Assembly (NCBI RefSeq): GCF_003955715.1
Contig: NZ_CP034463.1
Location: 7,626,001-7,690,000, forward strand
Origin: Streptomyces aquilus
Lineage (GTDB): Bacteria > Actinomycetota > Actinomycetes > Streptomycetales > Streptomycetaceae
DNA: 64,000 nt
Reading direction: 5' to 3'
Below the pieces are notes generated by a model. That model was not told where the DNA came from. It did not search any database and worked only from the letters and a program-made list of their open reading frames with translations. Positions within the stretch are counted from its first letter, which is position 1; every line of letters starts with the position of its first letter. The translations under genes and the position numbers were made by a program. Of this stretch, positions 26,768 through 34,990 are shown one piece after another.

Positions 26768-26786
26768 ATATTGATTCAATCAATAT
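26768..26786. promoter_or_regulatory. Perfect palindrome in the divergent citrate synthase promoter
   Basis: ATATTGATTCAATCAATAT is a 19-bp perfect inverted repeat (9-bp arms, one central base) in the 98-bp divergent gap. Its end touches TTGACA at 26786-26791, a -35-like hexamer reading towards 26839. Related half sites follow at 26801 (TCAATCA) and 26818 (GAATCAA). The AT-rich patch contrasts with its surroundings. Likely operator for one or both genes. Confidence 0.7.
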
Positions 26787-26838
26787 TGACAGCTAGCCAG
26801 TCAATCATCGACAGTCGAATCAAGTCCAGGGAGGAAAC

Positions 26839-28005
26839 ATGTCCGTCAACAGGGCCGCAGCCACCCTCGTCGACGTACCGCGAGGACTCGCGGGCGTCGT
26901 CGTCACCGACACCGAGATCGGTGACGTCCGAGGGATCGAGGGCTTCTATCACTACCGCCAGTACTCGGCCGTCGAGCTCGCGCAGACCCGCAGCTTCGAG
27001 GACGTCTGGCATCTCCTGGTCCACGGCGAACTGCCGGACACCGTGCGGAGCGCGGCTTTCGCCGCCGAGACCGCGGCGCTGCGCCGGCTGCCGGAGGGCG
27101 TCCGAACGGCGCTGCCCGCCATCGCCGCCGCGGGGGTGAGCTCCGGGCCGCTCGCCGGGATGCGCACGGCGCTGTCGCTGCTGGGGGCGGCGAAGGGCTT
27201 TCGGCCGGTGTACGACATCGACGCGGACGAGCGCCGCAGGGACACGATCGTGGCGGCCGCCGCGGTGCCCACCTTGCTGACCGCACTGCACCGGCTGGGG
27301 GAGGGACTGGAGCCGGTCGAGCCGCGCGAGGATCTGTCGTACGCGGCCAACTACCTGTACATGTTGACCGGTTCGGAACCGGAACCACGGCAGGCCCGGG
27401 CGATCGAGCAATACTTGATCTCAACCATTGACCACGGCTTCAATGCATCAACCTTCACGGCGCGCGTCATCACGTCAACAGGTGCGGATGTGGCGGCCTG
27501 TCTGGTGGGCGCCGTCGGGGCACTGTCCGGGCCGCTGCACGGCGGGGCGCCCAGTCGTGCGCTGGACACGCTGGACGCGATCGGAACCCCCGACCGCATC
27601 GATCCCTGGATCCGTGAACGCGTCCTCGCCGGCGAGCGGATCATGGGCTTCGGTCACGCGATCTACCGCACCGAGGACCCCCGCTCCCGGATGCTGCGCG
27701 ACATCGCCCAGGGGTTCGGCGGGCCGCGCGTCGCTTTCGCGGTGGAGGTGGAGCGGCAGGTCGAGGCGATCCTGGCCGAACTGAAGCCCGGCCGCGAACT
27801 CCACACCAACGTCGAGTTCTACGCGGGCGTGGTCATGGAGCTGTGCGGGCTGCCGCGCGAGATGTTCACGCCGACGTTCGCGGCGGGGCGGGTGGTGGGG
27901 TGGAGCGCCAACGTCCTGGAACAGGCGGAGGACTCGAAGATCATCCGGCCGGTGGCGCGGTATGTGGGGCCGGGGGCGCCGGTGGCGGTGCCGACGACGG
28001 TGTGA
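26839..28005 (+). CDS. Citrate synthase-like protein with Asp-to-Glu at the catalytic position
   Basis: 388 residues from ATG 26839, preceded by GGGAGGAAAC. Short citrate synthase fold without an HTH. His234 (GPLHGGAPS) and His273 (GFGHAIYRTEDPRS) match the substrate-binding and catalytic histidines, but the third catalytic residue, normally Asp in NVDFY, is Glu326 in TNVEFYAG. The protein could have reduced or altered activity, or form a hetero-oligomer with the divergent homolog. The rest, including SANVLEQ near the C-terminus, is family-like. Confidence 0.9.
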   Translation: MSVNRAAATLVDVPRGLAGVVVTDTEIGDVRGIEGFYHYRQYSAVELAQTRSFEDVWHLLVHGELPDTVRSAAFAAETAALRRLPEGVRTALPAIAAAGVSSGPLAGMRTALSLLGAAKGFRPVYDIDADERRRDTIVAAAAVPTLLTALHRLGEGLEPVEPREDLSYAANYLYMLTGSEPEPRQARAIEQYLISTIDHGFNASTFTARVITSTGADVAACLVGAVGALSGPLHGGAPSRALDTLDAIGTPDRIDPWIRERVLAGERIMGFGHAIYRTEDPRSRMLRDIAQGFGGPRVAFAVEVERQVEAILAELKPGRELHTNVEFYAGVVMELCGLPREMFTPTFAAGRVVGWSANVLEQAEDSKIIRPVARYVGPGAPVAVPTTV

Positions 28006-28073
28006 CGGTCGCGTGCGCCTGCGGGGGCTAGACACCGCACGATGCCGAGCCCGTTGTCGGCCTGAGCGCGAGG

Positions 28074-28265
28074 TCACGCGTCGGGGACGTCCTTCTTGGC
28101 CGCGATCAGGGTTTCGCGGGTGATGACGACGATGCGCTCGTGGTCCGCCCGCGAGGCGTCCGGCGGCAGCTCGGAGTCGAGTTCCGCCATGGCCTCCTCT
28201 CTGCCCACGACGGCGAAGCTGCCGTCACTGAGGTCGAAGATGTCGGGGCAGCACTGTCCTGACAT
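28074..28265 (-). CDS. Small conserved protein, tandem paralog A
   Basis: 63 residues from ATG 28265: MSGQCCPDIFDLSDGSFAVV, then GREEAMAELDSELPPDASRA and ERIVVITRETLIAAKKDVPD. It is clearly related to the protein at 28384-28623: shared CPDIF-LSDG-FAV(V/I)G, an acidic helix, ELP-DASRAD-ERIVV-TRETLI-AK-D-PDA. Such small acidic proteins occur in actinobacteria, often, as I recall, in clusters with HTH/DUF397 regulators; their function is unknown to me. A strong hairpin lies just upstream (28280-28307). Confidence 0.75.
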   Translation of the reverse strand: MSGQCCPDIFDLSDGSFAVVGREEAMAELDSELPPDASRADHERIVVITRETLIAAKKDVPDA

Positions 28266-28279
28266 GCTGCCGCCCCGAA

Positions 28280-28307
28280 GTGCCCTGCGGAGGGAGCCGC
28301 AGGGCAC
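28280..28307 (-). terminator. 11-bp hairpin between the tandem small genes
   Basis: GTGCCCTGCGG (28280-28290) and CCGCAGGGCAC (28297-28307) pair perfectly over a 6-base loop. On the minus strand it lies downstream of paralog B and 14 bases upstream of the paralog A start codon, so it may be a terminator or a leader hairpin. Confidence 0.6.
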
Positions 28308-28356
28308 TGGGATCGTCGAGGGCAAACGAACACAGGCTGACGGAGCAAGTGAGCGC

Positions 28357-28381
28357 GCTGGGGGAGGGGACTGCCCCCAGC
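28357..28381 (-). terminator. Terminator after small paralog B
   Basis: GCTGGGGG (28357-28364) and CCCCCAGC (28374-28381) pair over a 9-base loop immediately beyond the stop codon of the minus-strand gene that ends at 28384. Confidence 0.65.
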
Positions 28382-28383
28382 GA

Positions 28384-28623
28384 CTATGCGTCGGGAATGT
28401 CAGCCTTGGCGTGGATGAGGGTCTCGCGGGTGACCACGACGATGCGTTCGTAGTCGGCTCTGGACGCGTCGGCAGGAAGCTCTGCGTCGAGTTCGTCCGT
28501 GATGTCCGTGCCGATGACCGCGAACCTTCCGTCGGAGAGTTCGAAGATGTCGGGGCAATTGGCACCGGTAGTGCTCCCCCTGGCGATGGGTGGGGTACCG
28601 ATCCGACGGATGATCCGGCTCAC
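28384..28623 (-). CDS. Small conserved protein, tandem paralog B
   Basis: 79 residues from GTG 28623, with GAAGGA about 11 bases upstream. After a basic N-terminal stretch (MSRIIRRIGTPPIARGSTTG) it has NCPDIFELSDGRFAVIGTDI and ends ETLIHAKADIPDA, aligning along its length with paralog A. A lone Cys near the start of the conserved block is shared. Function unknown; probably accessory, because core genes on both sides would otherwise be adjacent. Confidence 0.78.
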   Translation of the reverse strand: MSRIIRRIGTPPIARGSTTGANCPDIFELSDGRFAVIGTDITDELDAELPADASRADYERIVVVTRETLIHAKADIPDA

Positions 28624-28883
28624 TGTTCTGGTGTTCCTTCTGGTGTCGAGTCAGGTGCGCATTGAATGCTGTGCGTTGTGATGCGGCCCGGGTGGGGTCA
28701 CAGCCTCGACAACCAGCAGCGTGGACGGTGGTACGGCGGGGTAGGCCCATTCCGAGAGATGCGCAGTAGTCAACCTTGTTGGCACCTGGGGAAACGTCAC
28801 CGTTTATTGCTTTGTTACCGCCCAACCGTGTGAAGTGCCCGGGAGGGTGGCGCCCGGGCCGGGTTTTGCGCCGGGGAGAAGTC
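28624..28883. other. Gap between DUF6082 gene and small paralog B
   Basis: 260 bases with lower GC than the surroundings. It holds a terminator-like hairpin GCCCGGG/CCCGGGC (28837-28859) just past the DUF6082 stop on the minus strand, and on the minus strand a TTGACT (about 28764-28769) that could be a -35 element for paralog B, though no good -10 pairs with it. Confidence 0.45.
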
Positions 28884-29432
28884 CTACTCGCTCGGCGGGT
28901 ACCCGACGACCCACCACTCGTCCGCGTCTGCCTCCTCCAACTGCACCAGAAGGTCATCGACCATGCGCCCGATCTTGGCCTCGTCGGACGAGTCGATCAG
29001 CGTCGCCCTGTGCGGTCGCGTCGCGTACCAGTACTCACGGAAGACGGGGATCTGGAGCATGCTCCGCGCATGTCCGAAGAACTCCTCGCGGGTCAGGTTG
29101 CCCATCCGGTAGTAGCAGAGCGCATTGGTGTAGAGGGCGTTGGCGAAGAGGAACTGCCGCTGCTTCCGGGGCGGGACGGTTCCGTTGTAGGCGTCCAGCA
29201 CCTCGGCCAGATCGGGGTCGTCCATGGCCTTGCTCAGCAACTCCCAGTGAAGGCGTTGCTGATGAGCGAAGTTGGTCTGGCGCCGCGACTGCGTTGCCTG
29301 CTCCAAGTGCTCGAGGCGGATGCGTAACCCCTGGATGGTGTTGTGCTGCGCCGCCGTCGTCACGAGGACACCGGCAGCCGCACCGAGCCCAGCCACCACC
29401 AGCCCGCGTATCCCAGATTTCCGTGTGGCCAT
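28884..29432 (-). CDS. DUF6082-family membrane-anchored protein
   Basis: 182 residues from ATG 29432 (MATRKSG). One hydrophobic segment about 9-28 (GLVVAGLGAAAGVLVTTAAQ) anchors it, followed by a short coiled region (RIRLEHLEQATQSRRQTNFA) and the conserved body with AHQQRLHWELLSKAMDDPDL, NALYTNALCYYRMGNLTREE and FREYWYATRPHR. Streptomyces DUF6082 proteins are common in variable gene clusters; no function is known to me. Orientation matches the two small paralogs downstream, so they may form one accessory unit. Confidence 0.82.
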   Translation of the reverse strand: MATRKSGIRGLVVAGLGAAAGVLVTTAAQHNTIQGLRIRLEHLEQATQSRRQTNFAHQQRLHWELLSKAMDDPDLAEVLDAYNGTVPPRKQRQFLFANALYTNALCYYRMGNLTREEFFGHARSMLQIPVFREYWYATRPHRATLIDSSDEAKIGRMVDDLLVQLEEADADEWWVVGYPPSE

Positions 29433-29754
29433 GTCAACCCCCGAATCAGGCGGCCGTCCGCCGGTCGTCGGGGTGCGGGTCGACTGTTGGGGACCGGCGA
29501 GCGGTGGGCGGCGCTTGCCGTCTCCCAGGGTGCCGAGCGGCTCTGATCGGCGGGGGAGGCGGAGAGGAGGCGCACGGAAGGAAGCGAGGGTCGCACGAAC
29601 CGGCGCCATGCCCAACGTCTGCCCCGCAAGTGCTGCTAACAATCGTTCACTTCGCGGTGATTCTTCCGGCTCGTATCCTGGTCCGGCATTCAAACCTCGT
29701 ACGCGCGCCGGAACCGCGATCCGGCGCGCGTACCAGCGCGAAGGAGGTCGCACG
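29433..29754. other. Divergent region between DUF6082 and CobW genes
   Basis: 322 bases. TATCCT at 29674-29679 could be the -10 element of the CobW gene, though I see no matching -35. A 13-bp perfect hairpin (29699-29733, separate entry) follows. A weak Zur-like sequence TAACAATCGTTCACT (about 29637-29651) matches only about 9 of 15 positions of the TGAAAATCATTTTCA pattern. Confidence 0.4.
29699..29733 (+). promoter_or_regulatory. 13-bp leader hairpin upstream of the CobW gene
   Basis: GTACGCGCGCCGG (29699-29711) pairs perfectly with CCGGCGCGCGTAC (29721-29733) over a 9-base loop, about 20 bases downstream of a possible -10 element and 7 bases before the AAGGAGG of the CobW gene. It would form in the mRNA leader. 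Confidence 0.6.
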
Positions 29755-30825
29755 TTGCGTCAGCCGAGCCCCGGTCAGCGGCAGATCCCGGTCGTCGTCC
29801 TCGCCGGATTCCTGGGTTCCGGCAAGACCACCCTCCTCAACCACCTCCTCCACCGCAGCGGCGGCAGCCGCATCGGCGCGATCGTCAACGACTTCGGCGC
29901 CATCGAGATCGATGCCATGGCGGTGGCCGGTGCCCTCGGGGACTCGACCGTCTCCCTCGGCAACGGCTGCCTGTGCTGTGCCGTCGACGCCAGCGAGCTC
30001 GACAGCTACCTGGAGCGACTCGCCCGGCCCGACGCCGGCATCGACGTCATCGTCATCGAGGCCAGCGGGCTCGCCGAGCCGCAGGAACTCGTGCGCATGC
30101 TGCTCGCCAGCGAGCATCCCGGCATCGTCTACGGCGGGCTCGTCGAGGTCGTCGACGCCGCCGAGTTCGACGACACCCGCGTGAAGCACCCGGAGCTCGA
30201 CCGGCATCTCGCCCTCGCCGACCTCGTCGTCGTCAACAAACTCGACCGCGCCGACGACCGTGACCGGGTTCTCGGGCTGGTCCACGGCCTCGCCGACCGC
30301 GCCGCCGTCGTCGTACCCGCCGTCTACGGGCGCATCGACCCGGAGTTCCTGTTCGACTGCAAGCCGAGCGAGGAGCGCGTCGGGCAGTTGTCCTTCGACG
30401 ACCTTCATGACGGAGATGACACGGAGGGCCACGCCGGTCATCTGCACACCGCCTACGACAGCCTCTCCTTCGTCTCCGAAGTGCCGCTCGACCCGCGCCG
30501 GTTGATGCAGTTCCTCGACAGCCGGCCCGAGGGGCTGTACCGGATCAAGGGGTACGTCGACTTCGGGGCGCACGACGTCCGCAACCGGTATGCCGTGCAC
30601 GCCGTCGGCCGGTTCCTGCGGTTCTATCCCGAGCCGTGGGCGGGCGATCCCCGGCTCACCCAGCTCGTCCTCATCGGCTCCGGCATCGACGCCCCCGCCC
30701 TCGGCAAGGAACTGGAGGCGTGCAGGAGCGACGCCCCGCACACCGCCGACGAGCACGGTATGTGGGGCGTCCTGCGGTACGTACAGAATCCCGACGAGCA
30801 GGACCCTGAGGACCCCGGGCTCTAG
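29755..30825 (+). CDS. CobW/COG0523 family GTPase, metal chaperone
   Basis: 356 residues from TTG 29755, chosen because GAAGGAGG lies 8 bases upstream. The G domain has Walker [13 protein letters not shown], the metal-binding GCLCC (CxCC) motif, EASGLAEP and NKLD. The C-terminal CobW_C domain holds [20 protein letters not shown]. Members deliver zinc or other metals to client enzymes with GTP hydrolysis; an HxH-type His-rich loop ([12 protein letters not shown]) fits metal handling. Its stop codon shares the palindrome CTAG with the convergent parC stop. Confidence 0.9.
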   Translation: MRQPSPGQRQIPVVVLAGFLGSGKTTLLNHLLHRSGGSRIGAIVNDFGAIEIDAMAVAGALGDSTVSLGNGCLCCAVDASELDSYLERLARPDAGIDVIVIEASGLAEPQELVRMLLASEHPGIVYGGLVEVVDAAEFDDTRVKHPELDRHLALADLVVVNKLDRADDRDRVLGLVHGLADRAAVVVPAVYGRIDPEFLFDCKPSEERVGQLSFDDLHDGDDTEGHAGHLHTAYDSLSFVSEVPLDPRRLMQFLDSRPEGLYRIKGYVDFGAHDVRNRYAVHAVGRFLRFYPEPWAGDPRLTQLVLIGSGIDAPALGKELEACRSDAPHTADEHGMWGVLRYVQNPDEQDPEDPGL

Positions 30826-33278
30826 ACCGGTCCTGCCACCACCGACACCGTCTTCGCCAGCGACACACCCGAACCGTCCCGGCGCGGGTCGATCTCCGGG
30901 AGGTCGGCCGGGGTGCCGTTCTTCTGGGCCGCCTTCGCGGGGACGGGGCCCGCCCAGGCGAAGGACAGGCAGTCCTCGCCCTTCAGGAAGCGCTGGCAGC
31001 GGACGCCACCGGTCGCGCGGCCCTTGCGCGGGTACTGGTCGAACGGGGTCAGCTTGGCCGTCGTCTGGACCGAGTCGTCCAGGGTGCCGCGCGAGCCCGC
31101 GACCGTGAACACCACCGCGTCCGCCGCCGGGTCCACCGCAGTGAAGGAGATGACCTTCGCGCCGTCCGCGAGCTTGATGCCCGCCATGCCGCCGGCCGGA
31201 CGGCCCTGCGGGCGGACCTGCGCGGCCTGGTAGCGGAGCAGTTGCGCGTCGTCCGTGATGAAGACCAGGTCCTCGTCGCCCGTACGGAGTTCCACCGCGC
31301 CGACGATCCGGTCGCCGTCCTTGAGCGTGATGACCTCCAACTCCTCCTTGTTCGAGGGGTAGTCGGGGACGACACGCTTCACGACGCCCTGTTCCGTGCC
31401 GAGCGCCAGGCCCGGGGACGACTCGTCGAGGGTGATCAGGCAGACCACCGTCTCGCCGTCGGCCAGGGAGACGAACTCCGACAGGGGAGCTCCGCCGGAG
31501 AGGTTCGGGGCGGATGCGGTGTCCGGCAGTTGCGGCAGGTCGACGACGTTGATCCGCAGCAGGCGGCCCTCCGACGTCACCGCGCCGATCTCGCCGCGCG
31601 CGGTCGCCGGGACCGCCGAGATGATCACGTCGTGCTTGACGCGCTTGCCGTCGGCGTCCTCCGGGAACGGCTCGCCGTTGGCCGTCCGCGCCAGCAGACC
31701 CGTCGAGGACAGCAGCACCCGGCACGGGTCGTCCGCCACCTGAAGCGGCACCGCGGCCGCGGGGGCGCCCGCCGACTCCAGGAGGACCGTACGCCGGTCG
31801 GTGCCGAACTTCTTGGCCACCGCGGCCAGTTCGGCGGAGACCAGCTTGCGCAGCTCCGCGTCCGAGTCGAGGATCGCGGTCAGCTCCTCGATCTCCGTGT
31901 TGAGCCGGTCCTTCTCGGACTCCAGCTCGATGCGGTCGTACTTGGTGAGACGGCGCAGCGGCGTGTCCAGGATGTACTGGGTCTGGATCTCCGACAGGGA
32001 GAAGCGCTCGATCAGGCGTTCCTTGGCCTGCGCGGAGTTCTCGCTCTGCCGGATGAGGCGGATGACCTCGTCGATGTCGACCAGCGCCGTCAGCAGGCCC
32101 TCGACCAGGTGCAGGCGGTCGCGGCGCTTGGTGCGGCGGAACTCGCTGCGGCGGCGGACGACCTCGAAGCGGTGGTCGAGGTAGACCTCCAGGAGCTCCT
32201 TCAGCCCCAGCGTCAGCGGCTGGCCGTCGACCAGCGCGACGTTGTTGATGCCGAAGGACTCCTCCATGGGCGTCAGCTTGTAGAGCTGCTCCAGGACCGC
32301 CTCCGGCACGAAGCCGTTCTTGATCTCGATGACCAGACGCAGGCCGTGCGCACGGTCGGTGAGGTCCTTGACGTCGGCGATGCCCTGGATCTTCTTCGAG
32401 CCGACCAGGTCCTTGATCTTGGCGATGACCTTCTCCGGGCCGACCGTGAAGGGCAGCTCGGTGATGACCAGACCCTTGCGGCGGGCCGTCACCGTCTCCA
32501 CCGAGACCGTCGCCCGGATCTTGAAGGTGCCGCGGCCCGTCTCGTACGCGTCCCGGATGCCGGAGAGGCCGACGATCCGGCCGCCCGTGGGCAGGTCGGG
32601 GCCGGGGACGTGCTTCATCAGGGTGTCCAGATCCGCGTTCGGGTAGCGGATCAGGTGGCGGGCGGCCGCGATGACCTCGGAGAGGTTGTGCGGCGGCATG
32701 TTCGTGGCCATACCGACCGCGATGCCCGAGGAGCCGTTGACCAGCAGGTTCGGGAAGGCGGCGGGCAGGGCCACCGGCTCCTGCTCCTGGCCGTCGTAGT
32801 TGGGCGCGAAGTCGACCGTGTCCTCGTCGATCGACTCGGTCATCAGGCTCGTCGCCTGCGCCTGGCGGCACTCGGTGTAGCGCATGGCGGCCGGCGGGTC
32901 GTCGTTGCCCAGCGAGCCGAAGTTGCCGTGGCCGTCGACCAGGGGGACACGCATGGAGAAGGGCTGGGCCATGCGCACCAGGGCGTCGTAGATCGACGAG
33001 TCGCCGTGCGGGTGCAACTTACCCATGACCTCGCCGACGACGCGGGCGCACTTCACATAGCCGCGGTCGGGACGCAGCCCCATCTCGTTCATCTGGTAGA
33101 CGATGCGACGGTGCACCGGCTTGAGACCGTCGCGGGCGTCCGGCAGGGCTCGGGAGTAGATGACCGAGTACGCGTACTCGAGGAAGGAGCCCTGCATCTC
33201 GTCGACGACGTCGATGTCGAGGATCTTCTCCTCGTACGAGTCGTCGGGCGGCGGGGTCTTCGTGGTGCGGCGGGCCAT
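30822..33278 (-). CDS. parC: DNA topoisomerase IV subunit A (GyrA-like)
   Basis: 818 residues from ATG 33278. The breakage-reunion domain has the winged helix and catalytic Tyr134 in AAMRYTECR; the quinolone-determining stretch [17 protein letters not shown] keeps the Ser and Asp linked to drug binding. The coiled-coil tower follows ([19 protein letters not shown]), and the C-terminal DNA-wrapping beta-pinwheel carries degenerate GyrA-box repeats. Partner of ParE at 11.1-13.2 kb. It converges on the CobW gene with a 4-base overlap. Confidence 0.93.
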   Translation of the reverse strand: MARRTTKTPPPDDSYEEKILDIDVVDEMQGSFLEYAYSVIYSRALPDARDGLKPVHRRIVYQMNEMGLRPDRGYVKCARVVGEVMGKLHPHGDSSIYDALVRMAQPFSMRVPLVDGHGNFGSLGNDDPPAAMRYTECRQAQATSLMTESIDEDTVDFAPNYDGQEQEPVALPAAFPNLLVNGSSGIAVGMATNMPPHNLSEVIAAARHLIRYPNADLDTLMKHVPGPDLPTGGRIVGLSGIRDAYETGRGTFKIRATVSVETVTARRKGLVITELPFTVGPEKVIAKIKDLVGSKKIQGIADVKDLTDRAHGLRLVIEIKNGFVPEAVLEQLYKLTPMEESFGINNVALVDGQPLTLGLKELLEVYLDHRFEVVRRRSEFRRTKRRDRLHLVEGLLTALVDIDEVIRLIRQSENSAQAKERLIERFSLSEIQTQYILDTPLRRLTKYDRIELESEKDRLNTEIEELTAILDSDAELRKLVSAELAAVAKKFGTDRRTVLLESAGAPAAAVPLQVADDPCRVLLSSTGLLARTANGEPFPEDADGKRVKHDVIISAVPATARGEIGAVTSEGRLLRINVVDLPQLPDTASAPNLSGGAPLSEFVSLADGETVVCLITLDESSPGLALGTEQGVVKRVVPDYPSNKEELEVITLKDGDRIVGAVELRTGDEDLVFITDDAQLLRYQAAQVRPQGRPAGGMAGIKLADGAKVISFTAVDPAADAVVFTVAGSRGTLDDSVQTTAKLTPFDQYPRKGRATGGVRCQRFLKGEDCLSFAWAGPVPAKAAQKNGTPADLPEIDPRRDGSGVSLAKTVSVVAGPV

Positions 33279-33595
33279 CGCTGCCGGCTCCTCTTTTCTG
33301 GTCGCTCGCCTACGGGTCGCTCGCGTCCCTTCGGCTCACTCTTGCTCAAGCGTGAACGGGATCTGACGCGGACCATTGTGGACCCCGGCACTGACAACGC
33401 GGACGACGACCCGACGTCAGCTCTCTTGCCGGTGGTTCACCCGCGCCGCACGGCGGCCCGTGCGCAGGCTACGGGATCTCGCTGTCGGCGTACGACCACC
33501 GGGAACTCCACCGGTGCCCCACACGCTTGCATACAGTGGCAGGACCGGCAGAAAAACGCGGTTACGGCAACCGCACCGCGATCGAAGGGACGTAC

Positions 33596-34990
33596 ATGCC
33601 CATGGGTCACACGGCCACAGACCAGGCAGGCACCGGGGGCCTGACAGCAACGGAGCACCGCCTGGCCAATGGGCTGCGCGTGGTGCTCTCCGAGGACCAC
33701 CTGACCCCGGTCGCGGCGGTGTGCCTCTGGTACGACGTCGGCTCGCGCCACGAGGTCAAGGGGCGTACCGGTCTCGCTCACCTCTTCGAGCACCTGATGT
33801 TCCAGGGGTCGGGCCAGGTCAAGGGCAACGGCCACTTCGAGCTGGTGCAGGGCGCGGGCGGCTCGCTCAACGGCACCACCAGCTTCGAGCGGACCAACTA
33901 CTTCGAGACCATGCCCGCCCACCAGCTGGAGCTCGCCCTCTGGCTGGAGGCCGACCGCATGGGCTCCCTGCTGGCCGCCCTCGACGACGAGTCGATGGAG
34001 AACCAGCGGGACGTGGTGAAGAACGAGCGCCGCCAGCGCTACGACAACGTCCCCTACGGCACGGCGTTCGAGAAGCTCACCGCCCTCGCCTACCCGGAGG
34101 GCCACCCCTACCACCACACCCCGATCGGCTCGATGGCCGACCTGGACGCGGCCACCCTGGAGGACGCGCGTGCGTTCTTCCGGACGTACTACGCGCCCAA
34201 CAACGCGGTGCTGTCGGTCGTCGGTGACATCGACCCCGAGCAGACGCTCGCCTGGGTGGAGAAGTACTTCGGCTCCATCGCCTCCCACGACGGCAAGCCC
34301 GCCCCGCGCGACGGCTCGCTGCCCGAGATCATCGGCGAGCAGCTGCGCGAGGTCGTCGAGGAAGAGGTCCCCGCGCGCGCGTTGATGGCCGCCTACCGGC
34401 TGCCGCACGACGGCACGCGCGAGGCCGACGCCGCCGACCTGGCGCTGACCGTCCTCGGTGGCGGCGAGTCCTCCCGCCTCTACAACCGGCTCGTGCGCCG
34501 CGACCGTACGGCCGTCGCCGCCGGCTTCGGGCTGCTGCGGCTGGCCGGAGCGCCCTCCCTGGGCTGGCTGGACGTGAAGACGTCCGGTGACGTCGAGGTG
34601 CCGGTCATCGAGGCCGCCATCGACGAGGAGCTCGCCCGGTTCGCCGCGGAGGGCCCCACGGACGAGGAAATGGAGCGCGCCCAGGCCCAGTTGGAGCGCG
34701 AGTGGCTGGACCGGCTCGGCACCGTCGCGGGCCGCGCCGACGAACTGTGCCGCTACGCGGTCCTGTTCGGCGACCCGCAGCTCGCCCTCACCGCCGTCAA
34801 CCGCGTCCTGGAGGTCTCCGCCGAGGAGGTCCAGGCGGTCGCCAAGGCCCGTCTGCGCCCGGACAACCGCGCGGTGCTCGTCTACGAACCCGTCGCGGGG
34901 GAGGCCGCCGAGGACGCGGACCCGCCCGAGGACCCCGAGGCCGAAGCCACCGTCGAAGCCGGCGACAAGAACGAGGAGGCGGCCAAGTGA
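33596..34990 (+). CDS. M16-family zinc peptidase, catalytic subunit
   Basis: 464 residues from ATG 33596 with GAAGGGA upstream. The inverted zinc site HxxEH is at His62-Glu65-His66 (LAHLFEHLMF), followed by the second-half M16 domain; no signal peptide, so a cytoplasmic peptidase of the PqqL/mitochondrial processing peptidase type. The C-terminus is acidic (EDADPPEDPEAEATVEAGDK). The stop overlaps the next gene by four bases, and the second subunit lacks the zinc site, so a heterodimer like MPP or the Sphingomonas M16 pair is likely. Confidence 0.92.
   Translation: MPMGHTATDQAGTGGLTATEHRLANGLRVVLSEDHLTPVAAVCLWYDVGSRHEVKGRTGLAHLFEHLMFQGSGQVKGNGHFELVQGAGGSLNGTTSFERTNYFETMPAHQLELALWLEADRMGSLLAALDDESMENQRDVVKNERRQRYDNVPYGTAFEKLTALAYPEGHPYHHTPIGSMADLDAATLEDARAFFRTYYAPNNAVLSVVGDIDPEQTLAWVEKYFGSIASHDGKPAPRDGSLPEIIGEQLREVVEEEVPARALMAAYRLPHDGTREADAADLALTVLGGGESSRLYNRLVRRDRTAVAAGFGLLRLAGAPSLGWLDVKTSGDVEVPVIEAAIDEELARFAAEGPTDEEMERAQAQLEREWLDRLGTVAGRADELCRYAVLFGDPQLALTAVNRVLEVSAEEVQAVAKARLRPDNRAVLVYEPVAGEAAEDADPPEDPEAEATVEAGDKNEEAAK

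Noticed and set aside
29637..29651. Zur box upstream of the CobW gene
   Set aside because: About 9 of 15 matches; tempting because CobW genes are often zinc-controlled, but too weak.
30817..30832. DasR-like site around the CobW/parC junction
   Set aside because: About 11 of 16 matches, centred on the shared CTAG stop; looks coincidental and lies at gene ends.
29647..32871. 1074-codon open frame on the minus strand in the wrong frame of parC
   Set aside because: Low-complexity Arg/Gly/Pro translation; parC in the adjacent frame has full GyrA-family motifs.
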